From: CAZDAW01 sp964503685
GTDB taxonomy: Bacteria > Chloroflexota > Anaerolineae > Anaerolineales > Anaerolineaceae
Reading direction: 5' to 3'
Length of the DNA stretch: 7,304 nucleotides
NCBI GenBank assembly: GCA_964503685.1
Contig: CAZDAW010000138.1
Location: forward strand, 1 to 7,304
Position 1 is the stretch's first letter, and each line of letters starts with the position of its first letter. The position numbers were made by a program, and so were the translations under genes. Below are positions 1-7,288 of the stretch, piece by piece. A model generated the notes under the pieces. It was given only the letters and a program-made list of their open reading frames with translations, did no database searches and was not told the origin of the DNA.

Positions 1-909
1 CAAAGTCTGAATAGTATGTAATTCGGTTTTTTCTAACAGGTGCCGGGCGCGCCAGTAACGGATACGTGTACTGATTAACTCATCCGGCTCGTTCTCGACT
101 GCCTGCATGTTTTGATCCAGATAATGATTGGTATGTGCGAGGCAGTTATTTTCAGTATAAAGGAGAGCGAAGCGCTTTGCTGAAACCTCAATGTTGTATA
201 GTTCGCCGCTCTCATGCGCCAACAGATGATTGTAACCGGCTGCCCGGTGTGGAACGAGCATGTGGCGGATTGCTTCGGAAGGTGTACGAGACCCTAAAAC
301 ACCCCGCGCTGCGATGACCCTGGGTATGCCAATCCGGCAGTCATTTGGATAGACCGTGTCGCAGCATTGTGCAATTCCAGCCGCATTAAAACCGATATTT
401 GATAAAAACCCCCCGTAAGTGATTGCCAGAAAGGGCGGCTCGTCATCTGGTTTGGCATGGACGATATAGGCATCTGGTTCATCATCTGGCAGCCAATCTT
501 CGTTATGGGCGATCAGAACATGCCCATTTGCTGTCCGTTCCTGGTTGACGGCCATGCTGGTGCATTTTGTGAGGTGAAGCGCGTCGGTTGCCACGCCTTC
601 AATGGCATTTAATAAAATGAGATCATTGAAAGAGATTGAAGCGCCTTCTGCCATGCCGATTATTTCTTCTACATATTTTGGGTAACGTTCTTGCGCAAAG
701 GGAATATATTTGCGAGCCTGGATTTGCGCCCCTTCCCAGGTCAGTTGCAAATTTTCGTATGCTTCTGCCAGCAGAGAACGTGTATTCTCCAGGCTGTGTT
801 GAACCTGGGCGCGACGGGCTTCTCCAATCTGGCGCCCGATTTCCCGATGAGAACCGGATACCTTTATCATTGGCAATTGACGCTGATTTAATGTGTCGTT
901 ATTTTTCAT
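1..909 (-). CDS. C45-family Ntn hydrolase (acyl-CoA:6-APA acyltransferase-like), C-terminus beyond window edge
   Basis: This frame is open for 303 codons from the ATG at 909-907 to the window edge, so the C-terminus is missing (family members are usually about 330-380 residues). It looks like the peptidase C45 / acyl-coenzyme A:6-aminopenicillanate acyltransferase family, whose members self-cleave to expose an N-terminal cysteine and then hydrolyse or transfer acyl groups on amide bonds. Seen: an early HREIGRQIGEA segment (residues 21-31) typical of the family start; the candidate nucleophile Cys116 in KCTSMAV; HNEDW at 135-139; NIGFNAAGI at 171-179; a GYNHLLAHESGE stretch at 225-236; HTNHYLD at 259-265; and STRIR at 280-284, all in the family order. 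The residue before the nucleophile is Lys rather than the Gly of fungal isopenicillin N acyltransferase. The start is supported by a purine-rich Shine-Dalgarno and a 4-base overlap with the upstream amidohydrolase gene. No signal peptide is visible, so it is probably cytoplasmic. Family is fairly sure; the substrate, and whether it acts as acyltransferase or amidase, is unknown. Confidence 0.85.
   Translation of the reverse strand, partial: MKNNDTLNQRQLPMIKVSGSHREIGRQIGEARRAQVQHSLENTRSLLAEAYENLQLTWEGAQIQARKYIPFAQERYPKYVEEIIGMAEGASISFNDLILLNAIEGVATDALHLTKCTSMAVNQERTANGHVLIAHNEDWLPDDEPDAYIVHAKPDDEPPFLAITYGGFLSNIGFNAAGIAQCCDTVYPNDCRIGIPRVIAARGVLGSRTPSEAIRHMLVPHRAAGYNHLLAHESGELYNIEVSAKRFALLYTENNCLAHTNHYLDQNMQAVENEPDELISTRIRYWRARHLLEKTELHTIQTL
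906..909 (-). promoter_or_regulatory. ATGA stop/start overlap, amidohydrolase to C45 hydrolase
   Basis: The TGA of the amidohydrolase (908-906) overlaps the ATG of the C45-family gene (909-907). Unlike the previous junction, this one has a purine-rich Shine-Dalgarno upstream, so the last gene may be translated both by coupling and by independent initiation. Confidence 0.7.
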
Positions 910-2060
910 GTCTTTTTCCCCTTCCATAAACCATAACCTGATTTCCGACGTTCAATACGGCGGTTTGATTGTTCGATGATTTCATCGACTTGATCCACTT
1001 TTTCCTGGACTGCTGTCTTGAACCAAATTTCTCCGTTTTCAATTTTGGCTAATGATCCGGCGCCGTATGCGCCGCTGAGCGTGTCATCTTCCCAGGGCGG
1101 GTTGGCAATCAATGCACCTCCTTCCACCCAATCCATATAATATGAGGGTGTGGCAATAAAATCGGTTTCATCGACGACTTTATCCATGTGAACCAGTTCA
1201 GGGCGCAGGTAAAGCATTAATGAGGTTTCCAATTCACAGGCATGTCCCATTCCACCTGTCTTTGAACGCCTGTGTTTTTCCAGCGATTCAATGCCTGCCG
1301 GCCCGGATAGGTATAACCATGAGGTCGCGCAGAACATTTGGGGGTGACGTTCACCGGCGTATTTGACAACGTTTACCAGAAAAGAGCAATTTCCGCCATG
1401 ACCGCTCAGCAGATAAACGCGTTTGAAACCCCATTCTGCGAGGCGATTGATAACATCAAGCCAAAAATCTTCGAAAATCCTGCCGCCTGTATTGAATGTA
1501 CCCATAAATGAAGAACGATGCATACTGACGCCATAAGGCATGACGGGCAATGTGACAGCCCGATCGGGTATGGCTGCTGCTACACCCTGGCAGATATTGT
1601 CAATAATAACCGTATCTGTTGATAGGGGCAAATGATAGGCATGCTGTTCAGTATGACCGATTGGAATAAGGACAACTTTTTCCCGATCGACATCCGGCGA
1701 TAATACGACGTGGCTGTTTGTTGTTTGATTGAAAATTACTCTCCGGGAATTTTTTAATTCCAGATCAATTCCTTCTTGAGCAAGAACGAATCCGTTTGAA
1801 AAACCATCTTCGCTCAGATTATCTAATAAATTGTTGATCAAACCGATCAGCAGATTCTCCGATACTTCTAACCCGCTGCCTTTCCAACCATAGGGAATAA
1901 AGGGTAACAGGCCGATTCTTTCTGGGTTGCCCATTTTTTCTGCCGCAGCAGCAAGTGAATAACCGACGCCCAAGGGCAGTACTAATGGAATATCACGCGG
2001 CAGGGCGTTGATTTCAGGCGAGGTTAAGTCGGCGTAATTAAAGAATTCGGATAGTTTCAT
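906..2060 (-). CDS. Creatininase-family metal-dependent amidohydrolase with an extra degenerate N-terminal half
   Basis: A 384-residue protein of the creatininase family, di-metal enzymes that hydrolyse linear or cyclic amide bonds (creatininase; the mycofactocin peptidase MftE; FAPy deformylase). The catalytic part begins near residue 118. IPIGHTEQHAYHLPLSTDT (132-150) carries the expected metal ligands Glu138, His140 and Asp149. PYGVSMHRSSFMGTF (175-189) is the conserved substrate-pocket stretch. SGHGGN (219-224) gives ligand His221, and GHACELETS (272-280) holds the acidic ligand, probably Glu277. Family members are usually about 240-270 residues; the surplus is at the N-terminus, where residues 12-98 resemble 118-224 but lack every metal ligand (see the separate entry). 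There is no signal peptide, so it is predicted cytoplasmic. The start ATG overlaps the peptidase stop as ATGA and has no clear Shine-Dalgarno, so translation probably depends on coupling. The C-terminal tail (about 350-384) is charged and likely helical. Family sure; the reaction is unknown, and creatinine is only one possibility among many for this family. Confidence 0.9.
   Translation of the reverse strand: MKLSEFFNYADLTSPEINALPRDIPLVLPLGVGYSLAAAAEKMGNPERIGLLPFIPYGWKGSGLEVSENLLIGLINNLLDNLSEDGFSNGFVLAQEGIDLELKNSRRVIFNQTTNSHVVLSPDVDREKVVLIPIGHTEQHAYHLPLSTDTVIIDNICQGVAAAIPDRAVTLPVMPYGVSMHRSSFMGTFNTGGRIFEDFWLDVINRLAEWGFKRVYLLSGHGGNCSFLVNVVKYAGERHPQMFCATSWLYLSGPAGIESLEKHRRSKTGGMGHACELETSLMLYLRPELVHMDKVVDETDFIATPSYYMDWVEGGALIANPPWEDDTLSGAYGAGSLAKIENGEIWFKTAVQEKVDQVDEIIEQSNRRIERRKSGYGLWKGKKT
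917..925 (-). promoter_or_regulatory. Shine-Dalgarno of the C45-family gene
   Basis: On the minus strand this reads GGAAGGGGA, purine-rich, with its 3' end about 8 bases before the ATG at 909. It lies inside the last codons of the amidohydrolase gene. It decides the start of the C45 gene and, with the ATGA overlap, suggests both fresh initiation and coupling. Confidence 0.6.
1389..2027 (-). repeat. Protein-level internal duplication in the amidohydrolase; first copy degenerate
   Basis: Copy 1 (residues about 12-98, bases 2027-1767) and copy 2 (about 118-224, bases 1709-1389) share landmarks in order. LTSPEINALPRDIPLVLPLG matches VLSPDVDREKVVLIPIG; LLPFIPYG matches TLPVMPYG; and ENLLIGLINNLLDNLSEDGF matches EDFWLDVINRLAEWGF, followed by NGFVLAQEG against KRVYLLSGHGG. 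Copy 1 is about 15 residues shorter between the PLG and PYG landmarks, exactly where copy 2 holds the HLPLSTD metal-binding segment. It has GVGYS in place of GHTEQH and AQEG in place of GHGG. So copy 1 looks like a catalytically dead half-domain. The match was made by eye; no alignment score was computed. Confidence 0.65.
2057..2060 (-). promoter_or_regulatory. ATGA stop/start overlap, peptidase to amidohydrolase
   Basis: The peptidase ends Met-Pro-TGA, and the TGA shares its first two bases with the ATG of the amidohydrolase. The bases just upstream (minus strand GTATTTGATGCC) contain no good Shine-Dalgarno, so termination-reinitiation is the likely way the second gene is translated. Confidence 0.7.
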
Positions 2061-3901
2061 GGCATCAAATACCAGTCTAAAAAACGCTCAATTCGTTGAT
2101 AAAGGTCTAGAATATTAGCGCGCTTTTGAAATCCATGAGGTTCGCCGGCATAAGTTTTATATTCAAAGGTTTTGTCAGCTCTGCGCAATGCTTCGACCCA
2201 CTCTTCTGAGGATTGTGGAGGTACCACGTCGTCATCCAGACCGTGCAAGATAAGAAGAGGTTTGCGAATATTGTTGACCTGGTGAATGGGAGAACCATCC
2301 AGATAAATTCCGGGTTGCCGGGATGGATGACCAAGCTGCATCTCGGTATATAAACGGGTGCTGATTTCGCATTGCGCCCATGAACTGACCAGGTTGGCGT
2401 CGCCGAAGAGACAGACGCCGCACGAGAACAGATATTCTGGATCGCGGGACAGGCAGCAGGCAACCATGTAACCCCCATAACTGGCGCCATAGATTGCACG
2501 ACGGGCAGGGTCAATCCAACCCAAGGTCTCCAGATATTTGGCGCCATAGAGACAATCTTGTGTATCGCCAATTCCCCAATTATCCTGGTTGGCATGCTCA
2601 TAGGCTACCCCATATCCTGTGCTGCCGCGATAATTTGGAGAGAGGATGGTGTAACCTTTTGCAACAAGGTATTGGGTGAGAGCATCCCAGCCAAACCCAT
2701 CCTGATCACGCGGCCCTCCATGCGGTGTGACGATGGCTGCACGATTGGGCTTTTTAGGCCGGTAAATCAAAGCCGGGATTTGCAGTCCATCGTAACTCTT
2801 GTAATAGAAATGCTCTGGCATTACCATCTCATTTTTTGCCAGGGCAGGTAAATTGGATTGGGTGAGTTGCGTCGCCTGGCCGCCGGGTATTTTAATCTTG
2901 TAAATATCAGGGGGCAGAAATGGACTTTCAAATTCCACCGTCAGAAAATCCCCTTTCGGAGACCAGTTTGGGTGAGAGTAAATACCATTGCCCTGCCGTA
3001 AATAAGTCACATTTCCGGTTGGAATGTCGATTAAGCCCAAATTAAATGTGCCTTCGTGATGGATGATACAGGCAATTTGATTTCCATCAGGCGACCAGGC
3101 GATATCTGATACGTCTTTCCCCAGCCTGGTTATTTGTTGCAAACCATTCCCGTCCGGTCGAATTCTCCAGACTTCGTTGAAACCTGATCTTTGCGAAATG
3201 AAGGCTATATACTGACTATCGGGAGACCAGCGCGCTCCCCAATCTTTTTGGCCTGGCGATCCGGTTAAGGATCGTATTTCGCCAGATTCCAGTTCTATCA
3301 GGCGAATATCCAATCGATTTAAGTCGTCATGCGGGTAATGCGTGAAGGCAACCCATTTTCCATTCGGTGAAGGTCGGGCATCGTTATCATCGCCAGGACC
3401 GTGGGTCAATATTCGCAAGGATTTTCCCTCTCGATCGGTCATGAATAATTTATTGGCTTTATCCCGCTCGATTGTGAAAATTAAATGATTGCTGTCTGGC
3501 ATCCAGATGGGGTTTGAAGCTTCGGGAACAAAGTCGGTGATCTTTTGGGGTTCTCCCCCTTTACCTGGAGCGATATGAATATGGTCATCGATGCAAAAAG
3601 CCAACCAGCGACTATCAGGCGACCATTGAGGTATCTCATCCCACCAATAGGGGCTGCTTTTTCGATTGGTGCTTATCCGGGCGGGCCAGCCGCCGCGCGA
3701 TGAAATGCAGTATACATCTGCCAGCTCTTCCCGGTTCCAGATGAAAGCGATTTTATCTCCATCAGGCGAAAGACGGTGATTGTAGATACGGTTTACTGCT
3801 GTGATCAGAGACAGGCTCCAGCCTTTTGGAGGTTTTAAATCTGGCCGTTGGATGGAAGGCCAATGGTTGCGTTCATATTTTTCGTTAACCTGAATGTTCA
3901 T
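2057..3901 (-). CDS. S9 family (prolyl oligopeptidase / acylaminoacyl-peptidase type) serine peptidase
   Basis: A 614-residue protein with the two-part layout of S9 peptidases. Residues about 30-345 form a TolB/WD40-like propeller with seven visible PD40-type repeats at roughly 44, 93, 133, 177, 225, 269 and 313, each a variant of WSPDG-x-x-IAF; this propeller normally screens substrates by size. Residues about 365-614 are the alpha/beta-hydrolase domain. Visible there are HGGP (394-397) and NYRGSTGYG (423-431) near the oxyanion region, the nucleophile Ser474 in YGASYGGY, Asp557 in HGLDDDVVP, and His589 in GEPHGF, a complete Ser-Asp-His triad. The layout best fits the S9C-like acylaminoacyl-peptidase or dipeptidyl-peptidase groups acting on short peptides. 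There is no signal peptide or membrane segment, so it is predicted cytoplasmic. The start is forced: the sensor's TGA lies in the same frame 12 bases upstream and only one ATG follows it. No clear Shine-Dalgarno precedes it (minus strand GACGTGCGAAA), suggesting dependence on upstream translation. Exact specificity is unknown. Confidence 0.93.
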   Translation of the reverse strand: MNIQVNEKYERNHWPSIQRPDLKPPKGWSLSLITAVNRIYNHRLSPDGDKIAFIWNREELADVYCISSRGGWPARISTNRKSSPYWWDEIPQWSPDSRWLAFCIDDHIHIAPGKGGEPQKITDFVPEASNPIWMPDSNHLIFTIERDKANKLFMTDREGKSLRILTHGPGDDNDARPSPNGKWVAFTHYPHDDLNRLDIRLIELESGEIRSLTGSPGQKDWGARWSPDSQYIAFISQRSGFNEVWRIRPDGNGLQQITRLGKDVSDIAWSPDGNQIACIIHHEGTFNLGLIDIPTGNVTYLRQGNGIYSHPNWSPKGDFLTVEFESPFLPPDIYKIKIPGGQATQLTQSNLPALAKNEMVMPEHFYYKSYDGLQIPALIYRPKKPNRAAIVTPHGGPRDQDGFGWDALTQYLVAKGYTILSPNYRGSTGYGVAYEHANQDNWGIGDTQDCLYGAKYLETLGWIDPARRAIYGASYGGYMVACCLSRDPEYLFSCGVCLFGDANLVSSWAQCEISTRLYTEMQLGHPSRQPGIYLDGSPIHQVNNIRKPLLILHGLDDDVVPPQSSEEWVEALRRADKTFEYKTYAGEPHGFQKRANILDLYQRIERFLDWYLMP

Positions 3902-3910
3902 TTTCGCACG
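3902..3910 (-). other. 9-base intergenic gap between sensor and peptidase genes
   Basis: Only CGTGCGAAA separates the sensor's TGA from the peptidase's ATG, with no room for a terminator or promoter. The two genes are therefore almost certainly on one transcript. They are in the same reading frame, and the stop is TGA followed by C. Confidence 0.75.
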
Positions 3911-6900
3911 TCAATCCGTTTTAATTATTTTTAGAAAAGTATCCACGATACGGGGTTCGAAATGTTTGCCCGATTGATCCTTGATATACTGGCATACCTG
4001 TTCAACTTTCCAGGCCTGCCGGTAAGGACGGTCAGAAATCAATGCATCCCATACATCCACTACAGCGAAAATTCGCGCTGCAAGCGGTATTTTTTCTCCG
4101 GCCAGGCCGCGAGGATAACCGCTTCCATCCCACTTTTCATGGTGGCAGTAAGGGATATCCAGGGCTGGCCTGAGGTATGGAATGGATGAAAGCATTTCGT
4201 AGGCATACACAGGGTGCTGGCGCATGATCTCCCATTCTTCTTTTGTCAATTCGCCGGTTTTGAATAAAATACTGTCTGGTATGCCCATTTTCCCAATATC
4301 GTGCAGCAACGCCCCACGCCTTAAGTGGACAAGGTCAGATTGTGGGTATTTGATACTGGTTGCCAGCTGCAGGGTCAATTCCGTGACCCGTTGTGTATGG
4401 CCTTCGGTTTCCTTGTCTCTCAGGTCTAATGCACGAGACCAGCCTTCAATTGTTTTGTCATAAGCCAGTGTGAGGTCAAGGTTGGAGTGCTGCAACTTAT
4501 CAAAAAGTTCTGCATTGTCGATGGCTATGGCTGCCTGCATCGCAACCGATTGAACAAAATCGAGCCATTCAGGGTCATGAAGTTTGTAATTTCGGTTAAA
4601 TAACTCCATGACGCCTTTGATTTGTCCTTTGGCAATCAGGGGTACAGAATGATAAGTTATAAAATCTTCATTCCGCATCAATGATGATCGGGCTGTGTTT
4701 TCAGGGTTCACTCTCAAATCGGGGATGCTGATAAGTTTACGATCTCTGGCGGATAAACCGGCATATCCTTCTCCAAGGCGAATTGAAGTGCGCTGGGAAT
4801 CTTTTGTTATGAATCCCTCGCCGGCTGTGTAATCAAGTGTTTGGGTATAAGGATTGAGTAATAAAACGTCCGCGGCATCAATCCCTAATTCGGCGATAAT
4901 CTGGTGGAGTAAAATACTCAGCGTGATGTTGATATCCATGCTGGCCGTGATTGCCATGTCGATCGAGCGGATGGCAGTTAACCGGTGCAAACGCAGTTCG
5001 ATTTGTTCATGGAGGGTTGATCGATGGATTGCGTTGGCGGCAATTTCGCCAATGGCTTTCAACAGGCTCAGACGATTTTCGGGAAGTGGATCCTTTGAGG
5101 CCACCCATAATGCTCCGATTGTCTGCTGTTGGACAATCAAAGGAACACATGCCGTGGACAGGTCTTCTTTATTGATAGTAAGGGCGCCAGGGATAAAATC
5201 TTTGATTACTGATTCTGATTGAAGATTATCTATGGCGTCAAATTTATTATCCCATTTGGCTTTTGCGCCTTTCCAGGTAGTTAAGACGCCCGTACCAAAT
5301 TCAAAAGCCAGGGTGTCTGTGTAAGTATCATGTAAACCCAGGGCAATACCATCAGGCTCAAACAGCTCATTGATTTCATCAGCGGTGACCTGAATGATTT
5401 CCGATCGATTGGCTGCAATTCGCAGGGCAGATGAATAATTAACAATGGCCTCCATTTCCTCTTCTCGTTGTTTTCTTTCGGTGATATTCTGCCCAACTGC
5501 CTGAAACTCAATAAACTCTCCTTGAGGATTATAGAGTGGTCGAAGTGTCCATTGCACCCAGTGGTGTTTACCGTTAGGAGCGAGATGAGATATTTCAATT
5601 GTACGGGTTTGATCAAGATGTGGGGTGGAATCAGCAATTAAATCTTTGATGATTTTATTGTTCTCGTCATTGAAGTACTCATAGATTGATTGTCCCATGA
5701 GTTCTTCTTTTGTTTTCTCAAAAAAGTGACAGGTCGCTTCATTTACAAAGGTGAGGACTCCGTTAGCCAGAAAACGCGTGACCAGGTCCGTTTGATCTTC
5801 GACTATGGCGCGATAGCGGGCCTCACTCATTCGCAGGAATTCTTCGTTCTGCTTTCGTTCAATTGCCATCGCAATCTGATTGGAAACGATGGCCAGGATT
5901 TCTTTGTCTTCTTCGCTGAAGCGAATTTTTTCAGAATAGCTTTGTACAGCCAGAACTCCAATTACGTTATCGTTAACGATAAGAGGAACCCCTAACCAAT
6001 CAACGCTATCTGCGCCGATTGATTCAACTTCTTCACTTTCAATCAATTCTCGAAACACTTCTGGCGTGACCAGTTTGGGTTTACCGGTGCGGATGATGTA
6101 CTCTGTTAACCCTCTGCCTGGCTTTTTTCTCTCTGGCGTTTCATCAAATTCATCTCTATAATATGGAAATTCCAGCAGATCATCTTCACGATTATATGTG
6201 GCGATGTAAAAATTTTCTACAGGAATCAGTCCGGATAATGACTTATGAATTAATTTAAAGAGTTCCTGTAGATTTTTTGACGACAAGGCTGCTTCTGAGA
6301 TTTGAATCATTGCAGATCGAATCTTTTCGATCCGTTTATGTTCGGTGGTGTCTTCCTTAAATCCTTCAAGGTAGAGCGGCTCGCCGTTTTCATCCCGTAC
6401 GATTCTTGCGTGCATGGTCACGGTAATATTTTTCCCGTCTTTGCGTTTGTAAACGTTTTCGAATCGTTTTATTTCGTCGCTTTCGACGATTTCCTTGACG
6501 ATATCCTGGCGGCGACCGGGCTCTGGATAGAGTACTTCAGCAATGTTATTAATCGATTTATAGACATCTTCAGGTGAATCGTAACCCAGAATTCGGGCAT
6601 AGGCCGGGTTCACGTTGATCAGGCGTCCGTCTAGCGTCGATTGGAAAATACCAAGGGCCGAGTTTTCGAATATATCGCGATATTTCTTCTCGGCCTGGCG
6701 GAGTATTTCTTCGGCCAGTTTACGCTCTTCGATTTCGCGTTCTAATTCCTGGTTGATACGCTCCAGCATTTCAGTCCGTTCCATGACCCTGTTTTCAAGA
6801 TCCTGGTTAAGTCGGGCTATTCTTTCTTCGTACACTCGCTGCTGGGTAACATTGTAGCTGGTTATTATGATATGTTCAATCGTGCCATCTGCTTGCCTGA

Positions 6901-7276
6901 GAGGATCGATTGTATATTCAAAATATAATTTTTTATTTTGCTTATCAAAGGCGACGCTGCCCATGTATGGTTTGCCGCTTGCAAATACGGCATCACATTG
7001 GGCATCAATAATATCCCAAATCGCGTCTGGAAACTGCATCGCGGTCATTGGTTTACCCAATACAGGAAGCATCTCTCCATCCCAGTTCTGTCTGGCGGCT
7101 TTGCTGATGTACTGCAATTTTTTTTCACGGTCGAGGATATATAATCTGATCGTCGTTGCATCGAGTACATCATTAAGCGGGAAAGGGGAAATCATATTGG
7201 AGGTTTGTTCGACCGGTAATTCGGTCGATTTACCGGATGAGCGCTTAACATAACCGATACGTGTTTTTTCTCCCAC
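3911..7276 (-). CDS. Multi-PAS/GAF sensor with C-terminal HD-GYP cyclic-di-GMP phosphodiesterase domain
   Basis: A 1,121-residue protein predicted soluble, with no hydrophobic membrane segment seen. Domains in order: PAS (about 35-148); a charged coiled-coil linker (about 149-198); PAS (about 199-314, with YRDIFENSALGIF and NPAYARILGY); GAF (about 320-475); PAS (about 485-603, ending in the typical VGQNITERK); GAF (about 605-755); GAF (about 766-925); HD-GYP (about 935-1121). The HD-GYP part looks intact: EGHTQRV (958-964), LLHDIGK (990-996, His992-Asp993), HPVYAYEML (1021-1029), HHEKWDGSGYP (1045-1055), VDVWDAL (1073-1079) and RPYRQAW (1083-1089). Proteins with these motifs hydrolyse c-di-GMP to pGpG or GMP using a metal centre. 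The PAS and GAF modules would sense small ligands, redox state or a cofactor, but none can be assigned. There is no receiver, GGDEF, EAL or kinase domain. The start is GTG at 7276, chosen for the AGGAGA site 6 bases upstream; the next in-frame ATG (residue 28) has no such site. Confidence 0.95.
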   Translation of the reverse strand: MGEKTRIGYVKRSSGKSTELPVEQTSNMISPFPLNDVLDATTIRLYILDREKKLQYISKAARQNWDGEMLPVLGKPMTAMQFPDAIWDIIDAQCDAVFASGKPYMGSVAFDKQNKKLYFEYTIDPLRQADGTIEHIIITSYNVTQQRVYEERIARLNQDLENRVMERTEMLERINQELEREIEERKLAEEILRQAEKKYRDIFENSALGIFQSTLDGRLINVNPAYARILGYDSPEDVYKSINNIAEVLYPEPGRRQDIVKEIVESDEIKRFENVYKRKDGKNITVTMHARIVRDENGEPLYLEGFKEDTTEHKRIEKIRSAMIQISEAALSSKNLQELFKLIHKSLSGLIPVENFYIATYNREDDLLEFPYYRDEFDETPERKKPGRGLTEYIIRTGKPKLVTPEVFRELIESEEVESIGADSVDWLGVPLIVNDNVIGVLAVQSYSEKIRFSEEDKEILAIVSNQIAMAIERKQNEEFLRMSEARYRAIVEDQTDLVTRFLANGVLTFVNEATCHFFEKTKEELMGQSIYEYFNDENNKIIKDLIADSTPHLDQTRTIEISHLAPNGKHHWVQWTLRPLYNPQGEFIEFQAVGQNITERKQREEEMEAIVNYSSALRIAANRSEIIQVTADEINELFEPDGIALGLHDTYTDTLAFEFGTGVLTTWKGAKAKWDNKFDAIDNLQSESVIKDFIPGALTINKEDLSTACVPLIVQQQTIGALWVASKDPLPENRLSLLKAIGEIAANAIHRSTLHEQIELRLHRLTAIRSIDMAITASMDINITLSILLHQIIAELGIDAADVLLLNPYTQTLDYTAGEGFITKDSQRTSIRLGEGYAGLSARDRKLISIPDLRVNPENTARSSLMRNEDFITYHSVPLIAKGQIKGVMELFNRNYKLHDPEWLDFVQSVAMQAAIAIDNAELFDKLQHSNLDLTLAYDKTIEGWSRALDLRDKETEGHTQRVTELTLQLATSIKYPQSDLVHLRRGALLHDIGKMGIPDSILFKTGELTKEEWEIMRQHPVYAYEMLSSIPYLRPALDIPYCHHEKWDGSGYPRGLAGEKIPLAARIFAVVDVWDALISDRPYRQAWKVEQVCQYIKDQSGKHFEPRIVDTFLKIIKTD

Positions 7277-7282
7277 TTCTTT

Positions 7283-7288
7283 TCTCCT
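7283..7288 (-). promoter_or_regulatory. Shine-Dalgarno of the HD-GYP sensor gene
   Basis: AGGAGA on the minus strand, 6 bases from the GTG at 7276. It is the strongest ribosome binding site in the window and decides the GTG start over the ATG at 7195. The rest of the upstream sequence (to 7304) is too short to show a promoter. Confidence 0.8.

Noticed and set aside
294..485. 63-codon minus-strand open frame in another frame
   Set aside because: It overlaps the C45-family coding region in a different frame and has no recognisable features.
636..929. Plus-strand open frames at 636-929 and 691-891
   Set aside because: They are antisense to the C45-family gene, whose minus-strand frame is open to the window edge and carries family motifs throughout. 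The hydrophobic N-terminus of the 636 frame looks like a signal peptide only by chance.
2107..2601. 164-codon open frame on the minus strand in another frame
   Set aside because: It lies wholly inside the S9 peptidase catalytic domain, whose motifs (GASYGGY, HGLDDD) are read in the main frame. The alternative translation has no recognisable domain or start site.
4854..5222. 122-codon plus-strand open frame
   Set aside because: It is antisense to the GAF2-GAF3 region of the sensor gene, with no domain or ribosome site. It is explained by the coding strand's composition.
6867..7253. 128-codon plus-strand open frame
   Set aside because: It is antisense to the first PAS domain of the sensor gene; the translation is low-complexity Ser/Leu-rich with no family resemblance, as expected of a shadow frame.
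3911..7276. Hybrid histidine kinase identity for the sensor gene
   Set aside because: The PAS/GAF array suggested a kinase, but there is no HisKA or HATPase domain; the C-terminus has full HD-GYP motifs.
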